Shown here piece by piece: positions 56,514 through 64,000 of a DNA stretch of 64,000 bases. A model generated the notes under the pieces. That model was not told the DNA's origin, did not search any database, and was given only the letters and a program-made list of their open reading frames with translations. The translations under genes were made by a program, and so were the position numbers. Source of the DNA: Actinomycetes bacterium (lineage in GTDB: Bacteria; Actinomycetota; Actinomycetes; Propionibacteriales; Nocardioidaceae); NCBI GenBank assembly GCA_023460975.1, contig JAEWOG010000057.1, positions 1-64,000 of the forward strand. The letters run 5' to 3'. The stretch's first letter is position 1; each line of letters begins with the position of its first letter.

Positions 56514-58256
56514 TCACTCGCTCTTCGGCGGCGGCTTGCAGATGACCGTGTCGCTGGGCGTGTAGGTGGTGTGGAAGTTCTCGGTCCGGACCAGCTCGCT
56601 CGACCCCGGCGTACGGAAGTAGCGCTTGACGTCGATGTCGAAGCCTCCGTAGCCCTGGTTGGCGACGCAGTCCTCCGTGGTCAGCGTGCGCGTCTGGGGC
56701 TGCGTGAAGGCGTACCGCTTGCCGGTCGAGGTCGTGATGTCCCACGTCTTGGTGGAGAAGAACTGGACGTTCGCCGAGCCCTGGCTCGACGGCGTGGACG
56801 GGTTGACCCACGAGTGGATCAGCACACCGTGATCCGTGTCGTTCTTGAACCTCAGGTCGACCGAGCCCCACGCCACGGTCGCCTCACGGCCCACCGGGTA
56901 GCGGCTGATGTAGAACGAGTGCGGCTTGTGCTCCACGTCCTCCAGGCCGGCGAAGAACATGCCGTTGAACAGCGTCGTGGCCATCTGGGAGACCCCGCCA
57001 CCGAGGTCCTCCTTGAAGATGCCGTTGCTGATCATGAAGCCCTCGGTGAACCCGTTCTCGCGGGTGCGCTCACCGACGGTCTCGTTGAGGCTGAACGTCT
57101 CGCCGGGCTTGAGGATCGTGCCGTCGACCAGCTCCGCGGCCCGACCGATGTTGATGTTGCGGTATTCGGCGTAGGGGAAGTAGGTCGTGAAGTCGGAGAC
57201 CTTCTCCTTGATGCCGAGCGCCCGCGCGTCCTTCGTCGTGAACTCCGGCTGGGCCACCTGGGCCGTCAGCGCCAGGGTCCGCTCGCCGTCCGGGGCCGCC
57301 ACCAGGTCGAGGAAGGCTCCCTCGAGCTGCGCGCTGTCGTACGTCACGCCGGGGCGCGCCTTGATGACCTTCGGTCGACCGTTGACGAGCCGTACGGTCG
57401 CGTCGACGGGCTCCCCGTCGACACTGATCTTGGAGCCCACGGCCTCGTGCAGCAGCGCCGGGTCGAGGGCCGGGACCAGCGTCGAGTCGGAGGGCGTCAT
57501 CGACAGGGCCGCGGTGTAGTCGCGCGGGAACAGCTTGATCGTCGACCCCTCGAACTCGAGCTCGACGGGACCGCGCACCGCCGCGTTGGCGAACGAGTCG
57601 AGCGCGGCCTGCACGTCGGTCTCGTCGATGTCGGGCTGCAGGGTCTGGGTGCTCAGGTCGACGACCTCGTCGTCGGGGGCAAGCAAGGCCGCGGTCAGCG
57701 CTTCGCGCGTCGCGGTGGGCTCCAGCCCCTTGCCGTCCACCGGTGCCGTGGTGTCCACGGCGCCGTCGGCGAAGGTCACCGCGCCATCCACCGGGGCCAC
57801 GCCGTGCGCACCGTCGAGGCGAGCCAGCGTGGCGTCGAACGCGGTCTGGTCGACCTCGACCACGGCCTCCAACTCGTCGCCACCGGTGTAGTAGTTCCAC
57901 AGGCGCTGGGGGTGCCAGCTGCGCGCGCCTCCCGCCTCGGCCACGGAGGCGTCGTAGTCGACGCTGAAGCCGAGGTCTTCGGCGGTCACTGTGTTTTCGG
58001 TGCCGTCGACAGTGATCCGGATCGGGCGCCCCACCCTGTCGGCGAGGCCCGCCTGCAGGCGCTCGGCGGCCTCGGCGTGCGGGTGGCCGCCGATCGCGAC
58101 CCCCGAGACCTCGGTGCCGCGCGGGACGTTGTCACTGGCGCCGTAGTAGGCGGCGACGTAGAGACCTCCGAAGAGCACGAGCAGGCCCAGGAGGAGCCAT
58201 GCGACCACTCGGCCGCCGGTCTTGTCCTGGGTTGAGGTTGCGGGCGCCTTCGACAC
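56514..58256 (-). CDS. VanW-family membrane-anchored protein
   Basis: A 580-residue protein with one N-terminal transmembrane helix (VVAWLLLGLLVLFGGLYVAAYY). Two putative peptidoglycan-binding domains (about 50-320, with VPRGTEVSGVAIGGHPHAEAAERL, KARPGVTYDSAQL) lead to the VanW domain: DGTILKPGETFSLNETVGERT, FKEDLGGGVSQMATTLFNGMF and GREATVAWGSVDLRF. VanW proteins accompany some vancomycin-resistance clusters, but most are of unknown wall function. GTG 58256 is the start. It is downstream of the mshB region genes in the same direction. Confidence 0.88.
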   Translation of the reverse strand: MSKAPATSTQDKTGGRVVAWLLLGLLVLFGGLYVAAYYGASDNVPRGTEVSGVAIGGHPHAEAAERLQAGLADRVGRPIRITVDGTENTVTAEDLGFSVDYDASVAEAGGARSWHPQRLWNYYTGGDELEAVVEVDQTAFDATLARLDGAHGVAPVDGAVTFADGAVDTTAPVDGKGLEPTATREALTAALLAPDDEVVDLSTQTLQPDIDETDVQAALDSFANAAVRGPVELEFEGSTIKLFPRDYTAALSMTPSDSTLVPALDPALLHEAVGSKISVDGEPVDATVRLVNGRPKVIKARPGVTYDSAQLEGAFLDLVAAPDGERTLALTAQVAQPEFTTKDARALGIKEKVSDFTTYFPYAEYRNINIGRAAELVDGTILKPGETFSLNETVGERTRENGFTEGFMISNGIFKEDLGGGVSQMATTLFNGMFFAGLEDVEHKPHSFYISRYPVGREATVAWGSVDLRFKNDTDHGVLIHSWVNPSTPSSQGSANVQFFSTKTWDITTSTGKRYAFTQPQTRTLTTEDCVANQGYGGFDIDVKRYFRTPGSSELVRTENFHTTYTPSDTVICKPPPKSE

Positions 58257-58266
58257 GCCGTCGATC

Positions 58267-58620
58267 CTAGGTCGCGGCTGGTCGTTCGTCGGTATCCACG
58301 CTCCGGCGTGGACGAACCGGCATCGTCACCGTGACCACGACGACGAGGGCCGCCCCGGCCGCGAGGTAGGTGTATCCCATGACGTTGCCCGGCACCAGGT
58401 AGTCGCCCTCGGGGCGGCTGATGGCGCCGTACGCGGCGACCGCCACCCAGCCCAGCGCGAACGGCAGGCGGCCCCACCACCGCTCGGACAGGGCCCGCAG
58501 CGACACCAGCGCGGTGACGAGTCCGAGCGCCAAGCCCCAGCCGTACTGGTGGAGCAGCAGCGCCGCGGCCCCCACCACGACGCCAGCCGCGAAGGACACC
58601 AGAGCCAGGACGAACCTCAC
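58267..58620 (-). CDS. Small membrane protein linked to mshB
   Basis: A 117-residue protein with about four hydrophobic segments (FVLALVSFAAGVVVGAAALLL, GLALGLVTALVSL, FALGWVAVAAYGAI, MGYTYLAAGAALVVVVTVTM). The start is GTG 58620, overlapping the mshB stop (GTGA), which implies coupling. Its end lies 10 bases before the VanW gene. Similar proteins accompany mshB in other actinobacteria; the function is unknown. Confidence 0.7.
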   Translation of the reverse strand: MRFVLALVSFAAGVVVGAAALLLHQYGWGLALGLVTALVSLRALSERWWGRLPFALGWVAVAAYGAISRPEGDYLVPGNVMGYTYLAAGAALVVVVTVTMPVRPRRSVDTDERPAAT

Positions 58621-59534
58621 GCCTCGCCGAGCCCCGCGAACAGGTCGGACTCCCAGCCGTCGTCGGCCACGGGGCCGCGCTCACCCTTGGCGAGGCTGAA
58701 GAACTCCTCAGCCATGTGCCCGCCACCGCTCTCGGCGCCCTGGAAGAAGAAGTCGTCCTCCTTGACCTGTGACCGGTGCTGGCGCAACGCCTCGATCTTG
58801 CGCTCGACGAGGCCGGCGCCGCTGATGCGTGCGTCGAGGAGGTCGTCGGGGGTGACCCAGCGACCGAAGTCGCCGTCCGGGTCCATGCCACCGAACGCCT
58901 CGGTGTCGCCCGCCTCGCGCAGCTGGCGCAGGCCGTCGCGCATCCTGCTCTCGCTGATGCCGCTCCAATAGACCTTGTCGATCTCGTGCGGCGTCCCCAG
59001 GTCGGGGCGGTAGGAACGCACCGCGGCGAGCTGGGTGGCATACATCGCGACCCGGTGGGCCTGGATGTGGTCGGGGTGGCCGTAGCCGCCGAACTCGTTG
59101 TAGGTCACCAGCACCTGTGGACGCGTCTCACGGATCACGGCCACGAGGTGGTCGGCTGCCTCGGTGAGGTCGGCGTGCCAGAAGGCGTTGTCATGAATCG
59201 TGTCGGCGGCGACCGCATGCCCGGACTCGTGCCACTTCATCCCCGAGTCGCGGTAGGTGCCGAACCCGCCCAGGAAGCGGTGGTCGGTGACGCCCAGGAC
59301 CTTCATGGCCCGCTCCAGCTCACCCTGGCGGTGCTCCCCCAGCGAGTCGTCGCGGTCGGCGGCCATGTGCTCCCACTCGGGCACCAGCACCTCGCCCATC
59401 TCGCCGGCCGTGCAGGTCACAAGCGTCACCTGCGCGCCCTCGTCGACGTACTTCGCCATCACGACGCCGGAGACGATGCACTCGTCGTCGGGGTGCGCGT
59501 GGACGAGCAGGATGCTGCGCTCGGGAGTGGTCAT
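58617..59534 (-). CDS. mshB: Mycothiol biosynthesis deacetylase MshB
   Basis: A 305-residue zinc deacetylase that removes acetyl from GlcNAc-inositol, the second enzymatic step toward mycothiol. The zinc site is AHPDDE (about 13-18) with the later histidine in GYGHPDH. EMGEVL and FGGYGHPDHIQAHR match MshB; the related Mca amidase remains an alternative, but the length and tail (DDFFFQG) favour MshB. ATG 59534 is used. The next gene downstream overlaps by four bases. Confidence 0.9.
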   Translation of the reverse strand: MTTPERSILLVHAHPDDECIVSGVVMAKYVDEGAQVTLVTCTAGEMGEVLVPEWEHMAADRDDSLGEHRQGELERAMKVLGVTDHRFLGGFGTYRDSGMKWHESGHAVAADTIHDNAFWHADLTEAADHLVAVIRETRPQVLVTYNEFGGYGHPDHIQAHRVAMYATQLAAVRSYRPDLGTPHEIDKVYWSGISESRMRDGLRQLREAGDTEAFGGMDPDGDFGRWVTPDDLLDARISGAGLVERKIEALRQHRSQVKEDDFFFQGAESGGGHMAEEFFSLAKGERGPVADDGWESDLFAGLGEA

Positions 59535-59562
59535 GGGGCAAGCCTAGGAGGTGGCACCGACA

Positions 59563-59841
59563 TCATTGGTCGGCGCGCTTGATCCGCTTCGGCGCAGTGG
59601 GCAGGACCAACGGGGTGGCGGCGGGCGCTGGCGCGTCGTCGAAGTCCAGCCACCCCTCGAGCTCCTCGCACATCACGTCCAGCACGAACTCCGGGGCATC
59701 GGACAGCACCGCCCACGGGTGGTCATCCTCATCGTCCTCGCCCGCCAGACGCTCGCGGTGGGACTCGGCCGCATACCCGGCGGCCCGCAGCCGCGCCACG
59801 GCAGCCAGGGCCGTCTCCTCGTCGAAGAAGATCGCTCGCAC
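59563..59841 (-). CDS. Conserved hypothetical protein (92 aa)
   Basis: An acidic protein beginning VRAIFFDEETALAAVARLRA, followed by GYAAESHRERLAGEDDED, HPWAVLSDAPEFV and LDVMCEELEGWLDFDD. The start repeats the style of small RNA-binding-like alpha-beta proteins but no family is certain. Start GTG 59841 is chosen because the earlier part of the frame has no coding look. It is followed 28 bases later by mshB. Function unknown. Confidence 0.6.
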   Translation of the reverse strand: MRAIFFDEETALAAVARLRAAGYAAESHRERLAGEDDEDDHPWAVLSDAPEFVLDVMCEELEGWLDFDDAPAPAATPLVLPTAPKRIKRADQ

Positions 59842-59892
59842 GGGCCCAGTCTCGCACCCACGCCCGGAGCCGGCGTCGCTACGGTGGGCACC

Positions 59893-61026
59893 ATGCACCC
59901 TGTCGGCGAGGCCCCGTCCGCGGCCGGTGGGGCATCCGACCTCGCGGTGCGGGGCGTCCATCTGGAACGCACGCGGGAGAACGCGCTGGCCATCTCCCGG
60001 CTCCACTCTCACGCGGCCGCGCGCATCGGCCTCACCGGCCTGCTCGACGACCTCAAGTGGCCGCTGCGCCGGGCGCCGGTCGTGCCGCGACTGCTCGGCC
60101 GAGCCGTGGACCGCGCCTGGACGTGGACCCCGTACGACCGGGCCGACGCCTCGTGGTGGCCCCAGGGGATCGCGACCGCCCACGACGCGCCCGACCGCTC
60201 CCTCACCGAGGGCCGCCGGGTGCTGGCCACGACCTGGTACGCCAAGGAGGTCGACGGGATCAAGCGCGGCTCCCGCATCACCTTCGTCGACCTCGACCAC
60301 CGTCGCTACCGGCACGTCCTGCTCGTCGTACCGACGCTGGCCCCGGACGGGTCGCTGCGCCTCGAGCCACTGCACGTCCACGCCGGCGGCATCGTCTGGT
60401 CGGGGTCCTGGCTCCACGTCGCCGCCACCGCGCGCGGGTTTGTCAGCGCCCACGTGGACGACCTGTTCCGCGTGGGCGGGAGCGACGGCGGACCCGCCGA
60501 CTTCGGCCTCACCCCGGCGGGCCTCTCCTCGTACGGCCACCGGTGGGTCCTTCCCGTCCGGATGACCCACCGCGCCGTCACCGACGAGGGCCACCAGCAG
60601 TTGCGCTACTCCTTCCTCTCCCTCGACGCAGCCTCGGATCCGCCCGCGCTCGTCGCCGGCGAGTACGCGCTCAACACCGACTCCTCGACCCGCATCGCCC
60701 GCTACGCGCTCGAGCCCCAGTCGTGGGAACTCGCGCGCGAGCAGGACGGCGTGTCCCGTCCCGTCCTGCTCGACGACGGCGGAGTCATCCGGATGCAGGG
60801 CGCCGCCCAGGCGAGAGGCCGTACGTATCTGTCGACCTCGAACGGCCCGTGGCTGCCCGGCACCGTCCATGTGGGCCACCCGGGCGACTTCGCGGCGCGG
60901 CGGTGGGCCATGCCGATGGGCCCCGAGGACCTCACCTACACCCCAGCCACCGACCGGTTGTGGACGGTCACCGAGCACCCGAGGCGTCGCTGGATCGTCT
61001 CGATGCGGCGCAGCTGGTTCGACTGA
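59893..61026 (+). CDS. Conserved hypothetical protein, propeller-like
   Basis: A 377-residue soluble protein starting at ATG 59893. The first 85 residues are helical. The rest has repeated strands with W/Y and D/G (YAKEVDGIKRGSRITFVDLD, LHVHAGGIVWSGSWLHVAA, FVSAHVDDLFRVG, PEDLTYTPATDRLWTVTE). This suggests a five- or six-bladed propeller, similar to secreted or cytoplasmic lactonase-like proteins, but no signal peptide is present. No enzyme motif was recognised. It converges with the thioesterase gene. Confidence 0.6.
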   Translation: MHPVGEAPSAAGGASDLAVRGVHLERTRENALAISRLHSHAAARIGLTGLLDDLKWPLRRAPVVPRLLGRAVDRAWTWTPYDRADASWWPQGIATAHDAPDRSLTEGRRVLATTWYAKEVDGIKRGSRITFVDLDHRRYRHVLLVVPTLAPDGSLRLEPLHVHAGGIVWSGSWLHVAATARGFVSAHVDDLFRVGGSDGGPADFGLTPAGLSSYGHRWVLPVRMTHRAVTDEGHQQLRYSFLSLDAASDPPALVAGEYALNTDSSTRIARYALEPQSWELAREQDGVSRPVLLDDGGVIRMQGAAQARGRTYLSTSNGPWLPGTVHVGHPGDFAARRWAMPMGPEDLTYTPATDRLWTVTEHPRRRWIVSMRRSWFD

Positions 61027-61043
61027 GCCTCACGGGTTGACCT

Positions 61044-61847
61044 TCAGCGCGGGAGCTTGGCGAGTTGCCGGCTCTGGGCAACCAGGCGACCAGCCGAGTC
61101 CCACACCTCGCAGTCCTCCTCGAACAGACCGCCCGCGACATTGCGGGTGCGGTGGGAGACCTTGAGCCACCCCGGCGCCGGGCGGGCCCGGACGTGCGCG
61201 GTGAACTCCATCGTCGGCGCCCACCCGGGCCGGCCGAGGTCGAAGGTGACCGGCGGCAGCGCGTCGCACACCAGGAGCAGCGTCAGCGGGTCTGGCTCGC
61301 GCTCGTCGTTGAGGCGGAACCACGCCTGGATGTGGCCGCGTCCGGACGGCTCCCCCAGCGCCCATCCGATCGTGGCCGGGTCGAACAGCATCTGGAAGCG
61401 GTCCATCAGCGGGGCGATGCGCTTCATCTCCTCCGGCGCCATGCTGCCGGGAACGCATGCCTCGCGCGGCGGCAGCTCGGGCTCCACCGACGTCGTCTCC
61501 ACCTCGTCCGTCAGCGCGTCGAGGTCCCCGTACGTCGCCAGCGCCGTCATCCGCACCGCGCCGTCCTGGACGAGCTCGGCGGACACGGTGCTCGTCCCGC
61601 GGCCGGCCCGCAGCGTACGGACCTCAACCTCGGCAGGACCGCCCGTGGCGGCCGAGAGGAAGTACGCGCTCAGCGTCAGCGGGTCCGGGTGCTGCTCCAG
61701 GGCGCGGCTGATCGCCGTCCCGAGCACGCCCATCTGGTAGCCGCCGTTGATGCCGCCGCCCACGCTCCACGTCGGATCGAGCTCACCGGCGAACCTGCCC
61801 GGCGCGATCTCGTCCAGAGCCGTGTGCGCGTCCCACTCCGAAACCAT
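61044..61847 (-). CDS. Acyl-CoA thioesterase, double hot-dog (TesB-like)
   Basis: A 267-residue protein with two hot-dog halves. The first has FAGELDPTWSVGGGINGGYQMG (a TesB-like gate), the second ends TFDLGRPGWAPTMEFTAHVRA. The N-terminal half has TLSAYFLSAATGGPAEVEVRTL. The family hydrolyses acyl-CoA esters; the exact chain length is unknown. ATG 61847 is used. It follows the lysoplasmalogenase gene by nine bases, so they are likely cotranscribed. Confidence 0.82.
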   Translation of the reverse strand: MVSEWDAHTALDEIAPGRFAGELDPTWSVGGGINGGYQMGVLGTAISRALEQHPDPLTLSAYFLSAATGGPAEVEVRTLRAGRGTSTVSAELVQDGAVRMTALATYGDLDALTDEVETTSVEPELPPREACVPGSMAPEEMKRIAPLMDRFQMLFDPATIGWALGEPSGRGHIQAWFRLNDEREPDPLTLLLVCDALPPVTFDLGRPGWAPTMEFTAHVRARPAPGWLKVSHRTRNVAGGLFEEDCEVWDSAGRLVAQSRQLAKLPR

Positions 61848-61856
61848 GCCCGAAGC

Positions 61857-62573
61857 CTAGGTCGTGACCCGCTCGCCGCTGAGGACGCGGTCGGGGGCGC
61901 GGTCCGCGGCGTCGCGCTGCAGCACGGCGCGGGTCAGCAGACTCTGCCCGGCGATGTAGGTCACCATCACGACGAAGCCGCCCAGCGCGAAGTCGAGGGC
62001 CTCCCACCCGGAGAACGCGCGCAGGCCGATCAAAGCGTCCGAGAAGACGAAGAGCGCCCCGCCCCAGGCGCCCGCCCGGCCGAGTCCCGGCGCGAGCAGC
62101 GCCATGCCCACAAGGAGCACCGCGTACGCCGCGACCGGAAGCGTGACCCACCCCGCGTTGGGGGCGATCACCGCGATGAGCCCGGCCAGCGTGACGGCCG
62201 CGATGACCACCGCCGTACGGCTGCGCAGTGCCGAGCGGGACCGGTAGGGCCAGAACGCGGCCACGTACGTCGCCTGCGCGAGCGCGAACCCGCCAACCAT
62301 CAACCCGAACCCCTCGATCGCGAAGAGTTCGGGCAACGGCTGGTCGCGGGCGAAGCGCGGCAGCGTGTCCCCCAGCCACGAGAAGCCCAGGGCCCACGCC
62401 GCCAGCCGGACGACACGGCCGTACGGGCGCGGCGCGGACGTCAGCAGCACCGCCGCCAGCAGCGGCATGAGCATGATCTGGGTGACGTCACCGACGACGG
62501 ACTCCGAGGCCACCACGAGCGAGGCGAGGTGGACGAGACTGACGAGCGCGAACGCGATGAGGGCAAGCGGCAT
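61857..62573 (-). CDS. Lysoplasmalogenase/YhhN-family membrane protein
   Basis: A 238-residue protein with about eight transmembrane helices. It has LGFSWLGDTLPRF and FVFSDALIGLRAF, the acidic SxxxD patterns of YhhN/TMEM86 proteins, which hydrolyse the vinyl-ether bond of lysoplasmalogens. ATG 62573 gives MPLALIAFALVSLVHLASLV. Bacterial members are mostly of unproven activity. It shares a short operon with the thioesterase. Confidence 0.8.
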   Translation of the reverse strand: MPLALIAFALVSLVHLASLVVASESVVGDVTQIMLMPLLAAVLLTSAPRPYGRVVRLAAWALGFSWLGDTLPRFARDQPLPELFAIEGFGLMVGGFALAQATYVAAFWPYRSRSALRSRTAVVIAAVTLAGLIAVIAPNAGWVTLPVAAYAVLLVGMALLAPGLGRAGAWGGALFVFSDALIGLRAFSGWEALDFALGGFVVMVTYIAGQSLLTRAVLQRDAADRAPDRVLSGERVTT

Positions 62574-62614
62574 GCGGGGCACCCTAGGCCCCGCGCCGCC
62601 CCCGTGTACGCGGG

Positions 62615-63778
62615 TCAGCGGCGCCGTGCGCTGAAACTGACCTGGGCGGTGCATCCCACCAAGAGCCCGGCATCCTGGAGAACCACGCCGCGGACCCGGT
62701 CCTTGGTGAAGCGGACGTCGAGGCGCTGGTCCCACACGTAGCCGTCACCTGAGCCCTCGACCCACAGGTCGATCCGGTTGCTCACCGGCAGCGAGATGCG
62801 CTCGCCGAACTCGATCGTGGAGCCCTGGCAGGTCTCGGTCGGGCGGGCGGTGACCTTGGAGATCCAGCGGCGGTTCTTGGAACCACCGACGGTGATCCGC
62901 ACCCGCTTGTCGGCGCTGCGGTACGTGCCGGGGCGCACCAGCTCGGCCCGCTTGACGCGCGCGATGGCGAGCTGGGACGACGCGTTCACCTCGCCTGCGG
63001 TGATGGTCAAGGGGACAGTTGCCTTGGCCTTCTTCTTGGCCAGCTTGACCGTGATCGCGAACGTGGCCGTCCGGCCCGCCTCCAGCACCGGGATCGTCGT
63101 CTGCCCGCCCAGGGAGACGCCCTTGGCGGAGCCCGACAGCGTCAGCTCGTTGACGGTGAGTTCGCCTGTGTTGCGGACCGAGACCCACGCGGTCGTGGCG
63201 CCGTCGCGGACCTTGACCTTCTGCACGGGCAGCACCTCGATGGCGCTCGTCAGCATCGTCGGGGCCAGGGTCCCGCTCATGCGATCGGTGAGGACGACGT
63301 CGTTGGACGTCTTGTCCTCGGGCAGGGAGCGACGGTAGAGGTCGGCGTCGAAGCAGTCGTACGTCTCACCGATGCGCACCAGCGGCATGGCCACGTCGAA
63401 GGTCACCGCGTCGCCGGCGACGCTCACACCAGCGGCCATCTCCCCGCCGAGGTCGCTGGACAGGCGGCTCGCGCCGACGCAGCGGCCGTCGGTGAGGGCA
63501 CCGAGCTGGACGACGAGACGACCGGGGCTGCTCGGGTCGACGGCCCCGCCGAGCCGGACGGTCCCCGTGAGGCGGCTGTCCTGGGCGTTGAGCTTGACGT
63601 CGCCCCCGGCCAGGACGTTCGCGCCCGCCTCTCCCGGCGACGGGTAGCCCGAGACGTGCGTGGTCAACGACCCCGACCACGAGTCCACCGGGTTGGTCGG
63701 CGTGGACTGTGCTGGAGCCCCCGTCAGAGTCACCCCTGCGATCAACGTGGTGATGGTCAGTGCTCGCGTGAGCCTCAT
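62615..63778 (-). CDS. Secreted protein with Ig-like and basic C-terminal regions
   Basis: A 387-residue exported protein. The signal peptide (RALTITTLIAGVTLTGAPAQ) is followed by a Ser/Thr/Gly-rich domain (SWSGSLTTHVSGYPSPGEAG). Two cysteines around GRCVGAS and TYDCFDADL may pair. A CARDB/NEW3-like segment follows (WVSVRNTGELTVNELTLSG). The end (YRSADKRVRITVGGSKNRRW) is basic, ending CTAQVSFSARRR. ATG 63778 is used. No sorting motif. Function unknown; a wall-associated binder is possible. Confidence 0.68.
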   Translation of the reverse strand: MRLTRALTITTLIAGVTLTGAPAQSTPTNPVDSWSGSLTTHVSGYPSPGEAGANVLAGGDVKLNAQDSRLTGTVRLGGAVDPSSPGRLVVQLGALTDGRCVGASRLSSDLGGEMAAGVSVAGDAVTFDVAMPLVRIGETYDCFDADLYRRSLPEDKTSNDVVLTDRMSGTLAPTMLTSAIEVLPVQKVKVRDGATTAWVSVRNTGELTVNELTLSGSAKGVSLGGQTTIPVLEAGRTATFAITVKLAKKKAKATVPLTITAGEVNASSQLAIARVKRAELVRPGTYRSADKRVRITVGGSKNRRWISKVTARPTETCQGSTIEFGERISLPVSNRIDLWVEGSGDGYVWDQRLDVRFTKDRVRGVVLQDAGLLVGCTAQVSFSARRR

Positions 63779-63862
63779 GGTGGTCGCTTCCCCAATCTGT
63801 GTCCGAGACAGGCGGCAGGGCCAGTGGCGGCGCGCCCGACCGGTCACTACTTCCCGGTAGCC

Positions 63863-63878
63863 ACAGGTTGAAACCTGT
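63863..63878. promoter_or_regulatory. Palindrome upstream of the secreted-protein gene
   Basis: ACAGGTT-GA-AACCTGT is perfect and lies 85 bases upstream of the start at 63778. The adjoining AACCTGTTCCA 11-mer also occurs, on the minus strand, upstream of the DUF6801-like gene (about 46827-46837). Confidence 0.4.
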
Positions 63879-63971
63879 TCCATCCGATCGGGATCGCGCC
63901 AGAGGGGTCACATCTGTGCGCTCCGCGCGCTAGCGTTCCGGCGGCCCCGTCCCTACGTCGATCGAGATCCC

Positions 63972-64000
63972 ATGGCCCGCTACTCCCTGCCCGACGAACG
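63972..64000 (+). CDS. Start of a gene running out of the window
   Basis: ATG 63972 opens a frame MARYSLPDE that is cut by the window end. Only nine residues are visible. No Shine-Dalgarno is obvious. The product cannot be named. Confidence 0.3.

Noticed and set aside
56514..58256. Vancomycin resistance cluster
   Set aside because: Only a VanW-domain protein is present, with no vanHAX or vanRS; such proteins are common in susceptible actinobacteria.
1..64000. tRNA or rRNA genes
   Set aside because: No cloverleaf with a GTTCGANTC-type T-arm or rRNA signature was found on reading either strand.

Overview
The window is about 72% GC by eye and comes from a high-GC actinobacterium, most likely a Nocardioidaceae member (Nocardioides or a relative). 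Supporting features are mycothiol biosynthesis (mshB), DUF3117, DUF2505, a giant 180-kDa-type NAD-glutamate dehydrogenase, Ku plus LigD, a wax-ester synthase/DGAT, an F420-type LLM oxidoreductase, a 7Fe ferredoxin next to dapC, a SigE-RseA-HtrA operon, and two translational T-box leaders with the short specifier stem typical of actinobacteria. The hexamer CGTACG is unusually frequent everywhere except in the first 3.4 kb.

Layout. (1) 1-3.43 kb is a lower-GC block: the end of an Fn3 surface protein, a duplicated non-coding stretch, then a convergent pair made of a zinc-finger phosphoribosyltransferase and a divergent DprA homologue. The pair resembles the ShosTA toxin-antitoxin/anti-phage system. 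The block abuts a CpaF/TadA pilus ATPase whose 3' end is replaced, so it looks like an island edge. (2) 4.6-13.5 kb holds non-homologous end joining (LigD polymerase and ligase as separate overlapping genes, and Ku on the other strand) around three tandem paralogous FadD-type acyl-CoA synthetases and an EamA transporter. (3) 13.5-24.9 kb holds glutamate dehydrogenase, DUF2505, a DGAT-like gene coupled to a small protein, a cupredoxin-like lipoprotein with a polytopic membrane protein, and Tad-type CpaE/CpaB genes with a small HTH regulator. (4) 24.9-34.4 kb is a conserved actinobacterial stretch: htrA-rseA-sigE, a divergent O-methyltransferase that appears to start at an AUC codon, pepA with DUF3117, a DivIVA-like protein, LOG, dapE and an LLM oxidoreductase. 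(5) 34.4-40.4 kb has three tandem secreted proteins with a propeller-like region, a PKD domain and a shared lysine-rich C-terminal module. (6) 40.4-49 kb has ileS with a T-box leader and an in-frame dispersed-repeat insertion, two DinB paralogues, a DUF6801-like secreted protein and a dienoyl-CoA-reductase-like flavoenzyme. (7) 49-64 kb has dapD, dapC and ferredoxin, a GNAT, arginine deiminase, a second AspRS (aspartate-tRNA(Asn) type) behind a T-box whose specifier reads GAC, VanW, mshB, a thioesterase, a lysoplasmalogenase and another secreted protein.

The genes join into several themes: mDAP/lysine synthesis (dapD, dapC, dapE), envelope stress (SigE-RseA-HtrA), lipid activation and storage (three acyl-CoA synthetases, DGAT-like, thioesterase), double-strand break repair, and amino-acid-responsive control of two tRNA synthetases. 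The observations most worth following are the ShosTA-like pair at an island edge, the T-box on an AspRS gene, the AUC start, the tripled secreted family, and the repeat insertion inside ileS. All family assignments are from reading the translations; no database search was run.
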